Notes under the pieces: generated by a model | Told to the model about the DNA's origin: nothing | What the model saw: only the letters and a program-made list of their open reading frames with translations | Database searches by the model: none | Shown here: piece by piece, positions 16,923 through 26,906 of the stretch | How the letters are laid out: every line of letters begins with the position of its first letter | How positions within the stretch are numbered: the first letter of the stretch is position 1 | From: Chryseobacterium soli | GTDB lineage: Bacteria; Bacteroidota; Bacteroidia; Flavobacteriales; Weeksellaceae | Length of the DNA stretch: 64,000 nt | Reading direction: 5' to 3' | Assembly: GCF_000737705.1 (NCBI RefSeq) | Contig: NZ_JPRH01000007.1 | Span: 62,001-126,000, forward strand | Made by a program: the position numbers and the translations under genes

Positions 16923-17531
16923 TTATTGTTTTTTCAGAAATTCCTGTGCTTTTTCAGCCTCTTCAGGAGTATTCACATTCATTAAAGCATCAGGATTATG
17001 CGGTTCTAAAATAAGGGTGTCACTATTGATTAAAACCTTTCTGGGACAGGTATTTCCTATTCCTAAAAAATTCAGCAGAAGAGGATAGCTTTTGGGTTCC
17101 CAGATCGTAATTAATGGTTCAGGTAGACCATCAAAAGGGCTTTTATAGGTAGTCGCCACTTTTTCAGGATCCCGTGATTCTAATAAGATCTGCAATGATT
17201 TTTCATCCAGTAAAGGCATATCACAGGCAACAACCAGCCATGCTTTATCCCTCTGAGAGCGCAGTGCAGAAAGAATACCTCCAAAAGGGCCCATATTCAG
17301 AAAAGTATCAGTAAGCGCATTGTATTCTTCATCGAAGTCTTCCAGCTGATCCTGTCGGCACGAAATAAAAACTTCATCACAAAATGAAGCGAGCAGATCT
17401 GCTGCAAAATAACGCTGCTCCTTTCCATGCCAGTGAAGCAGGTCTTTTGCTTTTCCCATTCTTCTGCTTTTCCCACCCGCCAGTACCAAACCGTTAATGG
17501 AAGGAATGCTGTTATGTTCTTCTGAAATCAT
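16923..17531 (-). CDS. mobA: MobA, molybdenum cofactor guanylyltransferase
   Basis: 202 residues from ATG at 17531; a GTG three codons further up is less likely. The nucleotidyltransferase signature GLVLAGGKSRRMGKAKDLL, the middle FGGILSALRSQ and the metal site VVACDMPLL are present. It adds GMP to Mo-molybdopterin to give the guanine dinucleotide form needed by DMSO-reductase-family enzymes such as the oxidoreductase at 11971. The start overlaps the end of moaC by 20 bp, so translation is probably coupled. Confidence 0.9.
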   Translation of the reverse strand: MISEEHNSIPSINGLVLAGGKSRRMGKAKDLLHWHGKEQRYFAADLLASFCDEVFISCRQDQLEDFDEEYNALTDTFLNMGPFGGILSALRSQRDKAWLVVACDMPLLDEKSLQILLESRDPEKVATTYKSPFDGLPEPLITIWEPKSYPLLLNFLGIGNTCPRKVLINSDTLILEPHNPDALMNVNTPEEAEKAQEFLKKQ

Positions 17532-17988
17532 TTTTCCCACCGGATTTTTCGATTAATTTAATTTCTTTAATGATGATATCATGGCTCATGGCTTTACACA
17601 TGTCATAAATAGTTAATGCAGCTACAGAAGCGCCTGTAAGCGCTTCCATTTCAATTCCTGTTTTAGCCTCTACTTCTGCCGTGCAGTAAATTTCAATTTC
17701 ATGGCTGTCGGTCAGTTCAATATCTATTTCACAGTTTTCAAGACCTATCGGATGACAAAGCGGAATGAGTTCGCCCGTTTTTTTTGCAGCCATTATTCCC
17801 GCAATGATAGCAGTTTGAAAAACGGATCCTTTCGGGGTTTTAAAATCACCTTCCTTTAGTTTTTGTAAAATATTTTCTGGAAGTTCTACGGTTGCTTTAG
17901 CGATAGCTTTACGATGGGTAACTGCTTTTCCGCTTACATTAACTATGGCAGGTTCCAGTTTTTTATTGAGATGAGAAAAATCTTTCAT
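17512..17988 (-). CDS. moaC: MoaC, cyclic pyranopterin monophosphate synthase
   Basis: 158 residues, typical size. Motifs: VTHRKAIAKATVEL, KTGELIPLCHPIGLENCEID, VEAKTGIEMEALTGASVAAL with the catalytic KTG and ALTG regions, and the C-terminal IIIKEIKLIEKSGGK. It acts after MoaA to form cPMP. It starts 8 bp after moeA ends and overlaps mobA by 20 bp. Confidence 0.94.
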   Translation of the reverse strand: MKDFSHLNKKLEPAIVNVSGKAVTHRKAIAKATVELPENILQKLKEGDFKTPKGSVFQTAIIAGIMAAKKTGELIPLCHPIGLENCEIDIELTDSHEIEIYCTAEVEAKTGIEMEALTGASVAALTIYDMCKAMSHDIIIKEIKLIEKSGGKNDFRRT

Positions 17989-17996
17989 AAATTTTT

Positions 17997-19199
17997 TTAA
18001 AAATTATATTTCCATATGGTATACACTTCTCCTTTTCTGAAACTAGTCTGTTCCATAGGCAGTTCTATAAAAGCATGGGTGTCCGCAAGATGTGAAAAAT
18101 CACCGGATCCGTTAGTGTCAACTGATTTGGCAATTAGCTGGCCGGATGAATTTACACTGAGTTTTACCTGTACAAAATACTGAAGCGGAAAAGGAAAATC
18201 AATATCATTCTGTAAAACAGCAAACTGGAATCCGGAATCCGGAATTTCCAGCGATTTTTCCAGCCAGGGAATAAAATACCGGTGTAAACACATAAATACA
18301 GAGACTGGATTTCCGGGAAAAGCAAAAACAAGTTTCTGATGCTGGCTTTTACCAAACCAGAAAGGTTTTCCCGGCCTTTGTTTTATCTTATGAAACAGTT
18401 TCTTTATTCCCAGTTCTTCACATACTTTGGGTAAATAATCAAATTTTCCCATGGAAACTCCGCCACTCATAAGAAGTACGTCGTATTCATTTATACAGCG
18501 GGAAATTTCTTTTTTTATGTCTTCATAATCATCGTTCAGGTGAAGAATGTCTGCCTGAATTTTATATTTTTCCAGCACAGTCTGAATGGTGATTCCATTG
18601 GAACGCCTCAGTTGAAATGGAGTAGGAACAGATGCTGCGCTTACCATTTCGTCTCCTGTAGAAATGATGACAATTTTTGGAAGTTTTTTTACCGATAAAA
18701 TGGTTTTTCCGATAGATGAAGCTATGCCGATAATGGCAGGAGTAATAATCTGGTTAGCTGTCACCAGAATGTCTCCCATTTTTTTATCTCTTGCCTTCAG
18801 ATGAATGTTCTGACCTTTTTTAATATCAATATTGACGCTGGCGATGCCGTTTTCTATTGAAATATCTTCATATCGGATAACAGTATCTACTGAATGGTCA
18901 AGTGCCGCTCCGGTCATGATTTCGATACATTCATTTTCTGAATCTACAGATAAAGAAGGTTCGCCTGCAGATTGTACAGCTTTAATAGCAAAAGATCGGA
19001 TCCCTTTCTCATAAGCAGCATACCTGATCGCAATACCATCTACAGTAGGTCTGTTAAAAGGCGGTAAATCCCGGTCTGCAAAAAGGTCTTCTGCCAGCAC
19101 TCTTCCCAATGCAGCTTCATAAGAAATTGGTTCATTACCAAAATCCTGATATTGAGACATGATGATATCTTCTGCCTGTTGTACGGTGATCATTTCCAT
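17997..19199 (-). CDS. moeA: MoeA, molybdopterin molybdenumtransferase
   Basis: 400 residues, full length. It begins MEMITVQQAEDIIMSQ and has the family blocks PPFNRPTVDGIAIRYAA, IMTGAALDHSVDTVIRYED, the MoaB/MogA-like domain with IVIISTGDEM and LMSGGVSMGKFDYLP, and RPGKPFWFG with FAFPGNPVS. It inserts molybdate into adenylated molybdopterin. The separate MogA/MoaB adenylyltransferase is not in this window. The start lies one base after the moaA stop; the GGAGGA of the last two moaA codons sits just upstream of the ATG. Confidence 0.94.
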   Translation of the reverse strand: MEMITVQQAEDIIMSQYQDFGNEPISYEAALGRVLAEDLFADRDLPPFNRPTVDGIAIRYAAYEKGIRSFAIKAVQSAGEPSLSVDSENECIEIMTGAALDHSVDTVIRYEDISIENGIASVNIDIKKGQNIHLKARDKKMGDILVTANQIITPAIIGIASSIGKTILSVKKLPKIVIISTGDEMVSAASVPTPFQLRRSNGITIQTVLEKYKIQADILHLNDDYEDIKKEISRCINEYDVLLMSGGVSMGKFDYLPKVCEELGIKKLFHKIKQRPGKPFWFGKSQHQKLVFAFPGNPVSVFMCLHRYFIPWLEKSLEIPDSGFQFAVLQNDIDFPFPLQYFVQVKLSVNSSGQLIAKSVDTNGSGDFSHLADTHAFIELPMEQTSFRKGEVYTIWKYNF

Positions 19200-19200
19200 T

Positions 19201-20187
19201 TTATCCTCCTATTGTAGCCATTGATTGATGAATTTGTGACTCGGTTAAACTCAGTTTTTGAGCTTCCCATCCGTCTCTGGATTTGTTTTGTATACAGTTG
19301 ATAATACTGTTTTTGAGTTCTTCATCTGTTTTCCCGGAACGCATTTCATCTTTCAAATTGATGCCTGTGCCTTCGTATAAACAACTTCTGAGAACGCCGG
19401 AAGGAGTGATTCGGATCCTGTTGCAGTCTCCGCAAAATGAACGGGTGTATGCTGCAATAATTCCTATATTGCCCGTAAATCCAGGAATTCTATAGCTGTA
19501 TGATGTGGAACTTTTAGGATCTGCTGTTTTTTCTATTTCAGGGAAATGTTCACGGATGTGTTTATAAATTTGAGGATAGTTCCATTTCAGGGAAATATCA
19601 CCATCATTTCCATTAAAAGGCATTTCTTCGATGAAACGTACATCAATCGGAAGTTGTTGAGTGAGCAATACCAGGGGAATGATATCTTCAATATTTTGAT
19701 GTTCCATTACCACAGTGTTGACTTTTACTTTGATGTCATGTTCCAATAATGCTTCCAGTGTTTTCATTACGGTATTGAAGCTTTTTCTGCGGGTAATGGT
19801 AAAGAAACGTTCTTCATCCAAAGTATCAAGACTGAGGTTGACCGATTTTACGCCAAACTCTTTGAGCTGCGGAATATACTGTTCAGTAAGAAGACCGTTG
19901 GTCGTTAAACTGAGATCAGTAATCCCTTCCAAGCGGGATAGGTTGCCAATAAGATTAATAATGTTTTTTCTTACAAAAGGTTCTCCGCCGGTTATTCTGA
20001 TTTTATCGACTCCCAATTCTGCAAAAACAGAACATATTCTGAGCATTTCTTCATCAGTCATTAATTCTTTCTGTTTAATCCACGTAAGACCATTTTCCGG
20101 CATGCAGTAGGTACAGCGGAGATTGCACCGGTCTACAACGGCCAGTCTTAGGTAATTTATTGTTCTTCCGAATTTGTCTGTCAGCAT
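19201..20187 (-). CDS. moaA: MoaA, GTP 3',8-cyclase (radical SAM)
   Basis: 328 residues from the chosen ATG at 20187 (MLTDKFGRTINYLRLAV); an upstream in-frame start at 20241 would add 18 residues not seen in the family and would lie upstream of a good promoter -7 element. The radical-SAM cluster motif is CNLRCTYC (C21, C25, C28), the second Fe-S site is SFCGDCNRIRITPSGVLRSC, and the protein ends in the conserved Gly-Gly (SMATIGG). First gene of the minus-strand operon moaA-moeA-moaC-mobA-moeB. Confidence 0.94.
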   Translation of the reverse strand: MLTDKFGRTINYLRLAVVDRCNLRCTYCMPENGLTWIKQKELMTDEEMLRICSVFAELGVDKIRITGGEPFVRKNIINLIGNLSRLEGITDLSLTTNGLLTEQYIPQLKEFGVKSVNLSLDTLDEERFFTITRRKSFNTVMKTLEALLEHDIKVKVNTVVMEHQNIEDIIPLVLLTQQLPIDVRFIEEMPFNGNDGDISLKWNYPQIYKHIREHFPEIEKTADPKSSTSYSYRIPGFTGNIGIIAAYTRSFCGDCNRIRITPSGVLRSCLYEGTGINLKDEMRSGKTDEELKNSIINCIQNKSRDGWEAQKLSLTESQIHQSMATIGG

Positions 20188-20206
20188 TTTAAGAAAGTGT
20201 CTTATA

Positions 20207-20214
20207 CAAATATA
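20207..20214 (-). promoter_or_regulatory. Candidate Bacteroidota -7 element of moaA operon
   Basis: On the minus strand TATATTTG matches the Bacteroidota -7 consensus TAnnTTTG exactly and lies 19 bp upstream of the chosen moaA ATG. I see no convincing -33 TTG at the right distance. No molybdenum-cofactor riboswitch-like structure is apparent in the short leader. Confidence 0.4.
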
Positions 20215-20554
20215 CTGATTGTTTTTCGTGAAGTATATCATTTTATATTTGTAAGTAACAGTAACATTTTATTCAACATTTTTAATAGTTAAAATAACGC
20301 GGTAAGACAATCCAATTTTACAGTCACTAAAAGCCATTGTTAAAATAGTATAGACAAAACAATAGACTAATGTTGGAATCATGAAATGAGTACAACATAT
20401 CAAAATTTGATTTTACATTTCAAAGCATGATTGCACTTTAAAATAAATCCTGCTTTTGGTTTGATAAAAACTGAATATTAATGATGAGCATTTAATTATT
20501 CCCTAAATTAGCTGATAGAAATAGGATAGTATTAATTAAGTTACCTGGCAATCT
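20215..20554. other. Divergent intergenic region
   Basis: AT-rich spacer between moaA (minus) and the acetyltransferase (plus). It holds the upstream region for moaA; no gene or clear repeat is seen. Confidence 0.5.
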
Positions 20555-21046
20555 ATGATTAGAAAAGCAATACCCGCTGATTTGTTTCAAATCGAAAAAG
20601 TATTAGAAGCTGTAAAGGCTGACATGCATAACAATAACATTGACCAATGGGACGCAGAATATCCCAATAAGAACATACTTAAACGAGATATTGAATCTCA
20701 GGTAGGATGGGTATTGACTGAAAATGGAGAAATAGTATCCTACATGGTTTTGAACGAGTCCTGTGATGAAGAATACAATCTTTTAAGCTGGAGGTACGCG
20801 TCACCTTTCCTTATTATCCACCGTCTGTTTGTCAGCCCGTTAGTTCAGGGAAAGGGAGTTTCCAGTACCATGATACAATATGCTGAACAGTATGCATTTG
20901 AAAACAACTATCAATCAATTCGGTTAGATGCATTCTCTCTTAATGAAACGGCCAATTTAGTCTATCTGAAAAAAAGATATGAATTTGTGGGAACAGTGAT
21001 TTTTCGCAAAGGAGTATTCAATTGTTATGAAAAAGCTATACGCTAA
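20555..21046 (+). CDS. GNAT-family N-acetyltransferase
   Basis: 163 residues. It starts MIRKAIPADLFQIEKVLEAV, the first strand and helix of a GNAT fold. The acetyl-CoA loop is visible as HRLFVSPLVQGKGVSSTMIQ, followed by NNYQSIRLDAFSLNETANLV and YLKKRYEFVGT, the typical C-terminal beta-alpha-beta. The substrate cannot be inferred. It stands alone between the molybdenum cluster and the signalling operon. Confidence 0.88.
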   Translation: MIRKAIPADLFQIEKVLEAVKADMHNNNIDQWDAEYPNKNILKRDIESQVGWVLTENGEIVSYMVLNESCDEEYNLLSWRYASPFLIIHRLFVSPLVQGKGVSSTMIQYAEQYAFENNYQSIRLDAFSLNETANLVYLKKRYEFVGTVIFRKGVFNCYEKAIR

Positions 21047-21438
21047 AACCATTTACAGTAACAAGAAATTCTGTAAAGAAGCTAAAATATCAGCTGGAGC
21101 CGGACAACCCTCATTGGGACTTTGATCCATAAGCTGAAGAACCGTAATATGTATTTTTATTCTTCCATAATCTCTCTAAGAAGCAAAACCGGATAATTAT
21201 CATTAATGCATAAAGTTTGCCATTAAAGATCGTATCGGTAAACATTTTAACTTATCATCATTAAATAATCATTAATTTAAATTAATTTCAATAAATAAAA
21301 TAGTTACTAGTATTTTTTATTGTATTATATTCTTTTATGCTTAATAATATTGAAAAAATAACCCATTTTTTGGAATTTTGTCAGTATTTTTGATGGCTTA
21401 AGGAAGTATGAACTATTCACTAGATTATTTTATGTTTT
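21047..21438. other. Intergenic region before signalling operon
   Basis: About 390 bp, very AT-rich towards the 3' end, with no supported gene. It presumably holds the promoter of the downstream signalling operon; I could not fix a convincing element. Confidence 0.4.
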
Positions 21439-22908
21439 ATGATCTTAATTGTTGATGATAACCAGAACAATATTTATTCGTTAAAGAAATTATTAGAATC
21501 CAAAGATTTCCCTGTTGATACAGCTAATTCTGGTGAAGAAGCACTGGGTAAAGCATTGAAAAATAATTATGCATTGATTATTTTGGATGTTCAAATGCCT
21601 GGTATGGATGGATTTGAGGTCGCAGAAACATTTGCAGGCTATAGTAAGACGAAAGAAATACCCATTATATTTTTATCTGCGGTAAATACCGAAAAAAGAT
21701 TCATCACGCGCGGATATGCATCCGGGGGGATGGATTATGTAACCAAACCGGTAGACCCGGAAATTCTTTTACTCAAAGTCAAAACATTCTACAATTTGCA
21801 GGAACAAAGTCTTGCGATGAAAAAAACTCAGCAGAGTTTAGAACTGGAAGTACAGGGGCGAAGAGAATCGCAGGTCACCATGAAATCTGAAATTGATCAC
21901 TTTCATTTAATGCTGGAAGGGCTGCCACAAATAGCATTTACCTTAAACGGAGAAGGCATTGTAGATTTTGTCAATGGCAGATGGTACCAATATTCAGCTA
22001 CCGATAAGGACTTTCCGGAAGCTCATCCCGATGATCTCAATATCAGGGAAGAATTTGAACGGTGCAGAAAGAAAGGCAAAGCGCTGGAATTAGAAGTCCG
22101 GATCAAAAATATAGAAACGGGTGATTACCGCTACCATTTACTAAGAATGTCTCCCGTTTACGAAGGTGATATTGTTAAAAATTGGGTAGGAACCTTTACC
22201 GATATCGACGATCAAAAGAAAGTGGAAAAAGAAAAGGATGAATTCCTGAGTATTGCCAGCCACGAGCTGAAAACACCTCTTACCAGCATTAAGGCTTATA
22301 TGCAGCTGCTGGACCGTAAACTGAAGCTTGATAAAGAAAGCCCGGAAGCAAACTACGTACTAAAGGTGCAGGATCAGATCGAAAAACTGAATGTTTTAAT
22401 TACCGATTTACTGGATGTTTCCAAGATAGAAAACGGTAAGCTGAAGATCAATAAAAAGCCTACCAATATTGAAAAGGTGATCGATAATGCCATTGAGACC
22501 ATTCTGCAGACCCACGAAGAAAATAAAGTCAGAATACAGCATCATGCAGTAGTACCGGATCTTCTTATCCCTTTCGATGAAATCCGTATCGAACAGGTAC
22601 TGATCAACTTTTTAACGAATGCAATTAAATATTCACCTGAGAATAACCAGGTCATCGTAACGACATTTGCGGATGAAGATGAAGTGAAAGTAAGCATTAC
22701 CGATTTCGGAATTGGAATCCCGGATTTTAAACAGGATGCCGTATTCCGTAAATTTTACCGTGTAGAAGAATCATCACTACAATTTCAGGGTATGGGGATA
22801 GGACTCTATATCTGTTCCGAAATTATCAAACAGCATCACGGGACCATAGGTTTATCCAGTATCGTAGGTGAAGGGTCTACATTTTATTTTACCTTACCAT
22901 TAAACTAA
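21439..22908 (+). CDS. Soluble hybrid histidine kinase, REC-PAS-HisKA-HATPase
   Basis: 489 residues without a membrane span. Residues 1-120 are a receiver (LIVDDNQ pocket, phospho-acceptor D50 in LIILDVQMPG, KPVD lysine). A short coiled coil leads to a PAS domain (about 155-260). The kinase core has FLSIASHELKTPLTSI with the phospho-accepting H275, and the ATP-binding domain shows NFLTNAIKYSP, DFGIGIP and GMGIGLYICSEII. The receiver at the N-terminus means its activity is probably set by another kinase. It is 6 bp upstream of the CHASE3 hybrid kinase and first in a six-gene run. Confidence 0.92.
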   Translation: MILIVDDNQNNIYSLKKLLESKDFPVDTANSGEEALGKALKNNYALIILDVQMPGMDGFEVAETFAGYSKTKEIPIIFLSAVNTEKRFITRGYASGGMDYVTKPVDPEILLLKVKTFYNLQEQSLAMKKTQQSLELEVQGRRESQVTMKSEIDHFHLMLEGLPQIAFTLNGEGIVDFVNGRWYQYSATDKDFPEAHPDDLNIREEFERCRKKGKALELEVRIKNIETGDYRYHLLRMSPVYEGDIVKNWVGTFTDIDDQKKVEKEKDEFLSIASHELKTPLTSIKAYMQLLDRKLKLDKESPEANYVLKVQDQIEKLNVLITDLLDVSKIENGKLKINKKPTNIEKVIDNAIETILQTHEENKVRIQHHAVVPDLLIPFDEIRIEQVLINFLTNAIKYSPENNQVIVTTFADEDEVKVSITDFGIGIPDFKQDAVFRKFYRVEESSLQFQGMGIGLYICSEIIKQHHGTIGLSSIVGEGSTFYFTLPLN

Positions 22909-22914
22909 TTTTTT

Positions 22915-25900
22915 ATGCCAAAAAAAATCATAAGAAATCTACAAATTGGGGTTGGACTGTCTTTATTAATCTTAATGGCAAGTTCAGCCGCATCATATAT
23001 CAGTATCCAAAGGCAGATGGAGCATAGGGAAAACCTGTCCAAAAGCCGTCGCTCGGTAACCGCAGTAAAAGATGTGTTAATCGCTCTTTTAGATGCTGAA
23101 ACGGGTAACAGAGGATATCAGTTAACAGGGAAAGATAGTTTTTTAGAACCTTATAATCGCAGTTTAACAGAATGTCCTAAGGCAATTGAGCGTGCTAAAA
23201 CAATAGGGATTACAGATAAAAGCCAGCTGGGCAGGATCAGTGCTTTAGAGCAAAATGTGGTCACCAGTATCAGTAATCTGAAACAGCTTGTTGAAAATAA
23301 GCGAAGAGGAGTTGTAATGACTCAGGAGCAGATGTTGCTGAGTAAAGCTTATATGGACAAATGCCGTATGCTGGTCCGGGATTTTGTAAAGTACGAAGAA
23401 AACCAGGTGGATAGAAAGAATAAAAATCTTAACAGTTCATCTGATACTACCGTTCTGTTTATCATTTTTTCTGCATTGGCAGCAATTGCTGTGACTCTGT
23501 TTTTATACATTAAGTTGCGTAAAGATCTGATCCGTAGAGATAGGCTTGAAAAAGCATTAAAGGCGAAAGATCTGGAAATTAGCAGAAGGGTAAGTGTTAT
23601 TCAGCAGGTGGCCAACAGAGTAGCGAATGGTGATTACAGCCAGAGAGCCGAAGACAACTCGCAGGATGATCTTGGAGATCTGGTAGATTCTCTTAACCAT
23701 ATGACCGATTCTCTGAAAAAATCTTTCGATAAAATCAATAAAAGCGACTGGCATCAGAAAGGTCTTGCCTTGTTAAATGAAACTTTGGTGGGAAACAGAT
23801 CCGTAAAGGACGTTACGAACGATTCTCTATATCAAATCATTGAATATGCAAATTGCAGCAATGGAGCCATTTATTTGTTAGATGATGGAAAATTAAAACT
23901 GGAGTCTGCTTTCGGTCTGGAAAATACCATGAAAAAATTCTTCGAACCGGGAGAAGGAATGGTAGGACAAACCTTTATCAAAGGAAAGGCAAAGGTATAC
24001 AATGACCTTAACGAAAATGATTTTGCGATTACTTTTGCAAGCAGCAGAGTGAAAGTTAACGGAATTCTATTGGTTCCGATTATTTTGGACGGGCAAAGCA
24101 TCGGCGTGCTGGAAGTAAGTGCTGCAGATAATTTTGACGAGGATAAAATTAATTACTTCACAGAAGGCTGCCGAAATATTGCTATTGCGTTGAATGCCGC
24201 AAGAGGCCGTGAAAAAGAACAGCGCCTATTAGAAGAAACACAGGCTCAGTCTGAAGAACTTCAGGTACAGCATTCTGAACTTGAAAATCTGAATACAGAA
24301 TTAGAAGCACAAACCCAAAAACTGCAGGCTTCAGAAGAAGAACTCAAAGTACAGCAGGAAGAGCTGATGCAGACCAATGCGGAACTGGAAGAGCGCTCGA
24401 AATTATTAGAAGAGAAAAATCATCTAATTGCGGAACGAAATATAGAAATCCAGAAAAAAGCAGAAGAACTGGCATTAAGTACCAAGTACAAATCTGAGTT
24501 TTTGGCGAATATGTCACACGAATTGCGTACTCCGCTGAACTCGATCCTTCTTCTTTCCCGTTTAATGGCTGAAAACCCTGACGAGAACCTAAACGAAGAC
24601 CAGATAGAATCAGCGAAAGTAATTCAAAGTTCCGGAAGCAGTCTGTTAACGTTGATTGATGAAATATTAGATCTTGCTAAAATAGAATCAGGGAAAATGA
24701 CCCTGGAATATCAAAATGTTGTGATTGAGGATGTTGTAAAAGATCTTCAGAATTTATTCAATCCTCTGGTGAAAGAAAAAGGAATTCAGTTTGATATTCA
24801 GATAGAAGAGCAGGTGGGAAAAAGCATTGAAACAGACCCACTACGACTAAACCAGGTATTGCTCAACCTGATGTCAAACGCATTGAAATTTACAACCGAA
24901 GGAAGCATTGCCCTTACGATTAAAAAAGACCCTAAGAATAAAGATTTTATTATTTTTAGTGTAAAAGATACAGGAATCGGAATTGCAGAAGATAAACAGA
25001 AAATCATTTTTGAAGCATTCCAGCAGGCAGACGGATCTACCCGACGAAAATTCGGGGGAACAGGATTAGGACTGTCCATCAGCCGTGAAATTGCCAAACT
25101 ATTAGGCGGAGAATTATTGCTGGAAAGTAAGGTTGATGAAGGAAGTGAGTTTAGCCTGATCATTCCGGTTGACGGGAAATTAGAGCCTGTTCATATCCAG
25201 CAGGACCAGGAATTGGTGGAAATTATCCGCGAAGATGTAGAAGAAATTAAAAACATCATCGATTATCCGAACACTGAAGCTTCACTTTCTGTCAATGCAT
25301 TAGAAATACCGGAAGATGTAGCAGATGACCGCGATAATATACAGGATGGGGATAAAGTTATTTTAATTGTAGAAGACGATACCAATTTTGCTAAAGCATT
25401 ATTAAAATACGCCCACAGACAGGATTATAAAGGAGTAGTGGTCGTGAGAGGAGATTATGCTTTATCTGCTGCGCTGCAATATCATCCGCTGGCCATTTTA
25501 CTCGATGTTCAGTTACCGGTAAAAGACGGCTGGCAGGTAATGGACGCATTAAAATCCAATGCTCAGACCAAACATATTCCCGTGCATATGATGTCATCAC
25601 TGCATGTAAAAGAAGAAAGTCTGATGAAAGGAGCTATTGATTTCATCAACAAACCGGTAGCTTTGGAACAGATGACTGATGTCTTCAGGAAAATTGAAGA
25701 AGCCCTTCGCAGATCCCCTCAAAAGGTTCTGATTGTAGAGGAAAATTCTAAACACGCCAGTGCTTTATCCTATTTCTTAAGCAACTTCAATATTTCATTA
25801 GCAGTAGAAAATAATGTAGAAGACAGTGTAAAAGCATTGACTTCCAACGATGTGGATTGCGTAATTTTAGAAGTGGGAGCTTCCAAAGGACATGGCTATC

Positions 25901-26526
25901 AGATTGTAGAATCCATTAAAAGCTATGAAGGATTAGAAAACCTTCCGATTATCATCTTTACCGAAAATAATTTATCCCAGGCAGAAGAGCTTAAAATCAA
26001 GCAGTATGCAGATTCGATTGTCGTAAAAACAGCGCATTCTTATCAGCGTATCCTGGATGAAGTAGGATTATTTTTACATTTGGTGGAGGAAAAGAACAGC
26101 TCGATAGAAACCATTAAAAATAAAACATTAGGATCATTAACTGAAGTCTTGAGTGGAAAGAAAATACTCATCACCGATGACGATGTCCGAAATATATTTT
26201 CACTCACCAAAGCACTTGAAAAATACAAAGTAGAAGTCGTATTGGCCATGGACGGAAAACAGGCATTGGAGCAGATCAAAGCCCATCCGGATATTGATGT
26301 TATTTTAATGGATATGATGATGCCGGAAATGGATGGTTATGAAACCATACAGGAAATAAGAAAAAAACCGATGTTTGCCAAATTGCCGATTATTGCCGTA
26401 ACCGCAAAATCCATGATTGGCGACCGCCAGAAATGCATTACAGCCGGAGCTTCAGATTATATCTCGAAGCCTGTAGATCTTGATCAGCTGTTATCATTGC
26501 TGCGTGTTTGGTTATATGAAAGTTAA
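22915..26526 (+). CDS. Membrane hybrid kinase CHASE3-HAMP-GAF-HK-REC-REC-REC
   Basis: 1203 residues. First span at about 9-29, CHASE3 sensor (ALLDAETGNRGYQLTGKDSF), second span about 177-200, HAMP, GAF (about 285-425), a long Glu/Gln-rich coiled coil (430-520), kinase core with FLANMSHELRTPLNSI (H535) and ATP-binding motifs (NLMSNALKFTT, DTGIGI, GGTGLGLSISREI). Three receivers follow: REC1 with D864, REC2 in which the acceptor position is E986 (CVILEVGAS) and the pocket is VEEN rather than DD, and REC3 with D1133. REC2 therefore cannot take phosphate in the normal way. Inner membrane. Central protein of the operon. Confidence 0.92.
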   Translation: MPKKIIRNLQIGVGLSLLILMASSAASYISIQRQMEHRENLSKSRRSVTAVKDVLIALLDAETGNRGYQLTGKDSFLEPYNRSLTECPKAIERAKTIGITDKSQLGRISALEQNVVTSISNLKQLVENKRRGVVMTQEQMLLSKAYMDKCRMLVRDFVKYEENQVDRKNKNLNSSSDTTVLFIIFSALAAIAVTLFLYIKLRKDLIRRDRLEKALKAKDLEISRRVSVIQQVANRVANGDYSQRAEDNSQDDLGDLVDSLNHMTDSLKKSFDKINKSDWHQKGLALLNETLVGNRSVKDVTNDSLYQIIEYANCSNGAIYLLDDGKLKLESAFGLENTMKKFFEPGEGMVGQTFIKGKAKVYNDLNENDFAITFASSRVKVNGILLVPIILDGQSIGVLEVSAADNFDEDKINYFTEGCRNIAIALNAARGREKEQRLLEETQAQSEELQVQHSELENLNTELEAQTQKLQASEEELKVQQEELMQTNAELEERSKLLEEKNHLIAERNIEIQKKAEELALSTKYKSEFLANMSHELRTPLNSILLLSRLMAENPDENLNEDQIESAKVIQSSGSSLLTLIDEILDLAKIESGKMTLEYQNVVIEDVVKDLQNLFNPLVKEKGIQFDIQIEEQVGKSIETDPLRLNQVLLNLMSNALKFTTEGSIALTIKKDPKNKDFIIFSVKDTGIGIAEDKQKIIFEAFQQADGSTRRKFGGTGLGLSISREIAKLLGGELLLESKVDEGSEFSLIIPVDGKLEPVHIQQDQELVEIIREDVEEIKNIIDYPNTEASLSVNALEIPEDVADDRDNIQDGDKVILIVEDDTNFAKALLKYAHRQDYKGVVVVRGDYALSAALQYHPLAILLDVQLPVKDGWQVMDALKSNAQTKHIPVHMMSSLHVKEESLMKGAIDFINKPVALEQMTDVFRKIEEALRRSPQKVLIVEENSKHASALSYFLSNFNISLAVENNVEDSVKALTSNDVDCVILEVGASKGHGYQIVESIKSYEGLENLPIIIFTENNLSQAEELKIKQYADSIVVKTAHSYQRILDEVGLFLHLVEEKNSSIETIKNKTLGSLTEVLSGKKILITDDDVRNIFSLTKALEKYKVEVVLAMDGKQALEQIKAHPDIDVILMDMMMPEMDGYETIQEIRKKPMFAKLPIIAVTAKSMIGDRQKCITAGASDYISKPVDLDQLLSLLRVWLYES

Positions 26527-26540
26527 ACAGATCAATTCTG

Positions 26541-26906
26541 ATGAATAAGAAAATTTTGATTGTGGACGATGATCCACGTAATATATTTGCACTGAAATTA
26601 ACCCTGAAAGCCCGGGGTTATAAGATGGAAAGCTGTACAATGGCTCAGGAAGCCATTAAGATTTTACAGGAAGATCCCCAGATTGGAGTTGTGCTGATGG
26701 ATATGATGATGCCCGAAATGGATGGCTATGAAGCAATCCGTATCATTCGCAATACACCGGAAATCAGTCATGTATCGATTATTTCAGTGACGGCGCAGGC
26801 AATGCCGGAAGACCGTCAGAAATGCCTGGACGCAGGAGCACAGGATTATGTGAAAAAACCGATTGATGTAGATCAGTTGATAACTGCTATCCAAAAATTA
26901 TCCTAG
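26541..26906 (+). CDS. Single-domain response regulator
   Basis: 121 residues: pocket ILIVDDDPRNIFAL, acceptor D54 in VVLMDMMMPEMDGYE, TAQAMPEDRQKC and YVKKPIDVDQL. It is very like REC3 of the hybrid kinase upstream (shared MDMMMPEMDGYE), so the two probably share an ancestor or a docking partner. Its stop is followed directly by the cheR ATG with no spacer. Confidence 0.92.
   Translation: MNKKILIVDDDPRNIFALKLTLKARGYKMESCTMAQEAIKILQEDPQIGVVLMDMMMPEMDGYEAIRIIRNTPEISHVSIISVTAQAMPEDRQKCLDAGAQDYVKKPIDVDQLITAIQKLS

Noticed and set aside
20188-20300. Molybdenum-cofactor riboswitch before moaA
   Set aside because: Looked for because of the operon content. The leader after the likely promoter is only about 10-20 nt, too short for that aptamer.
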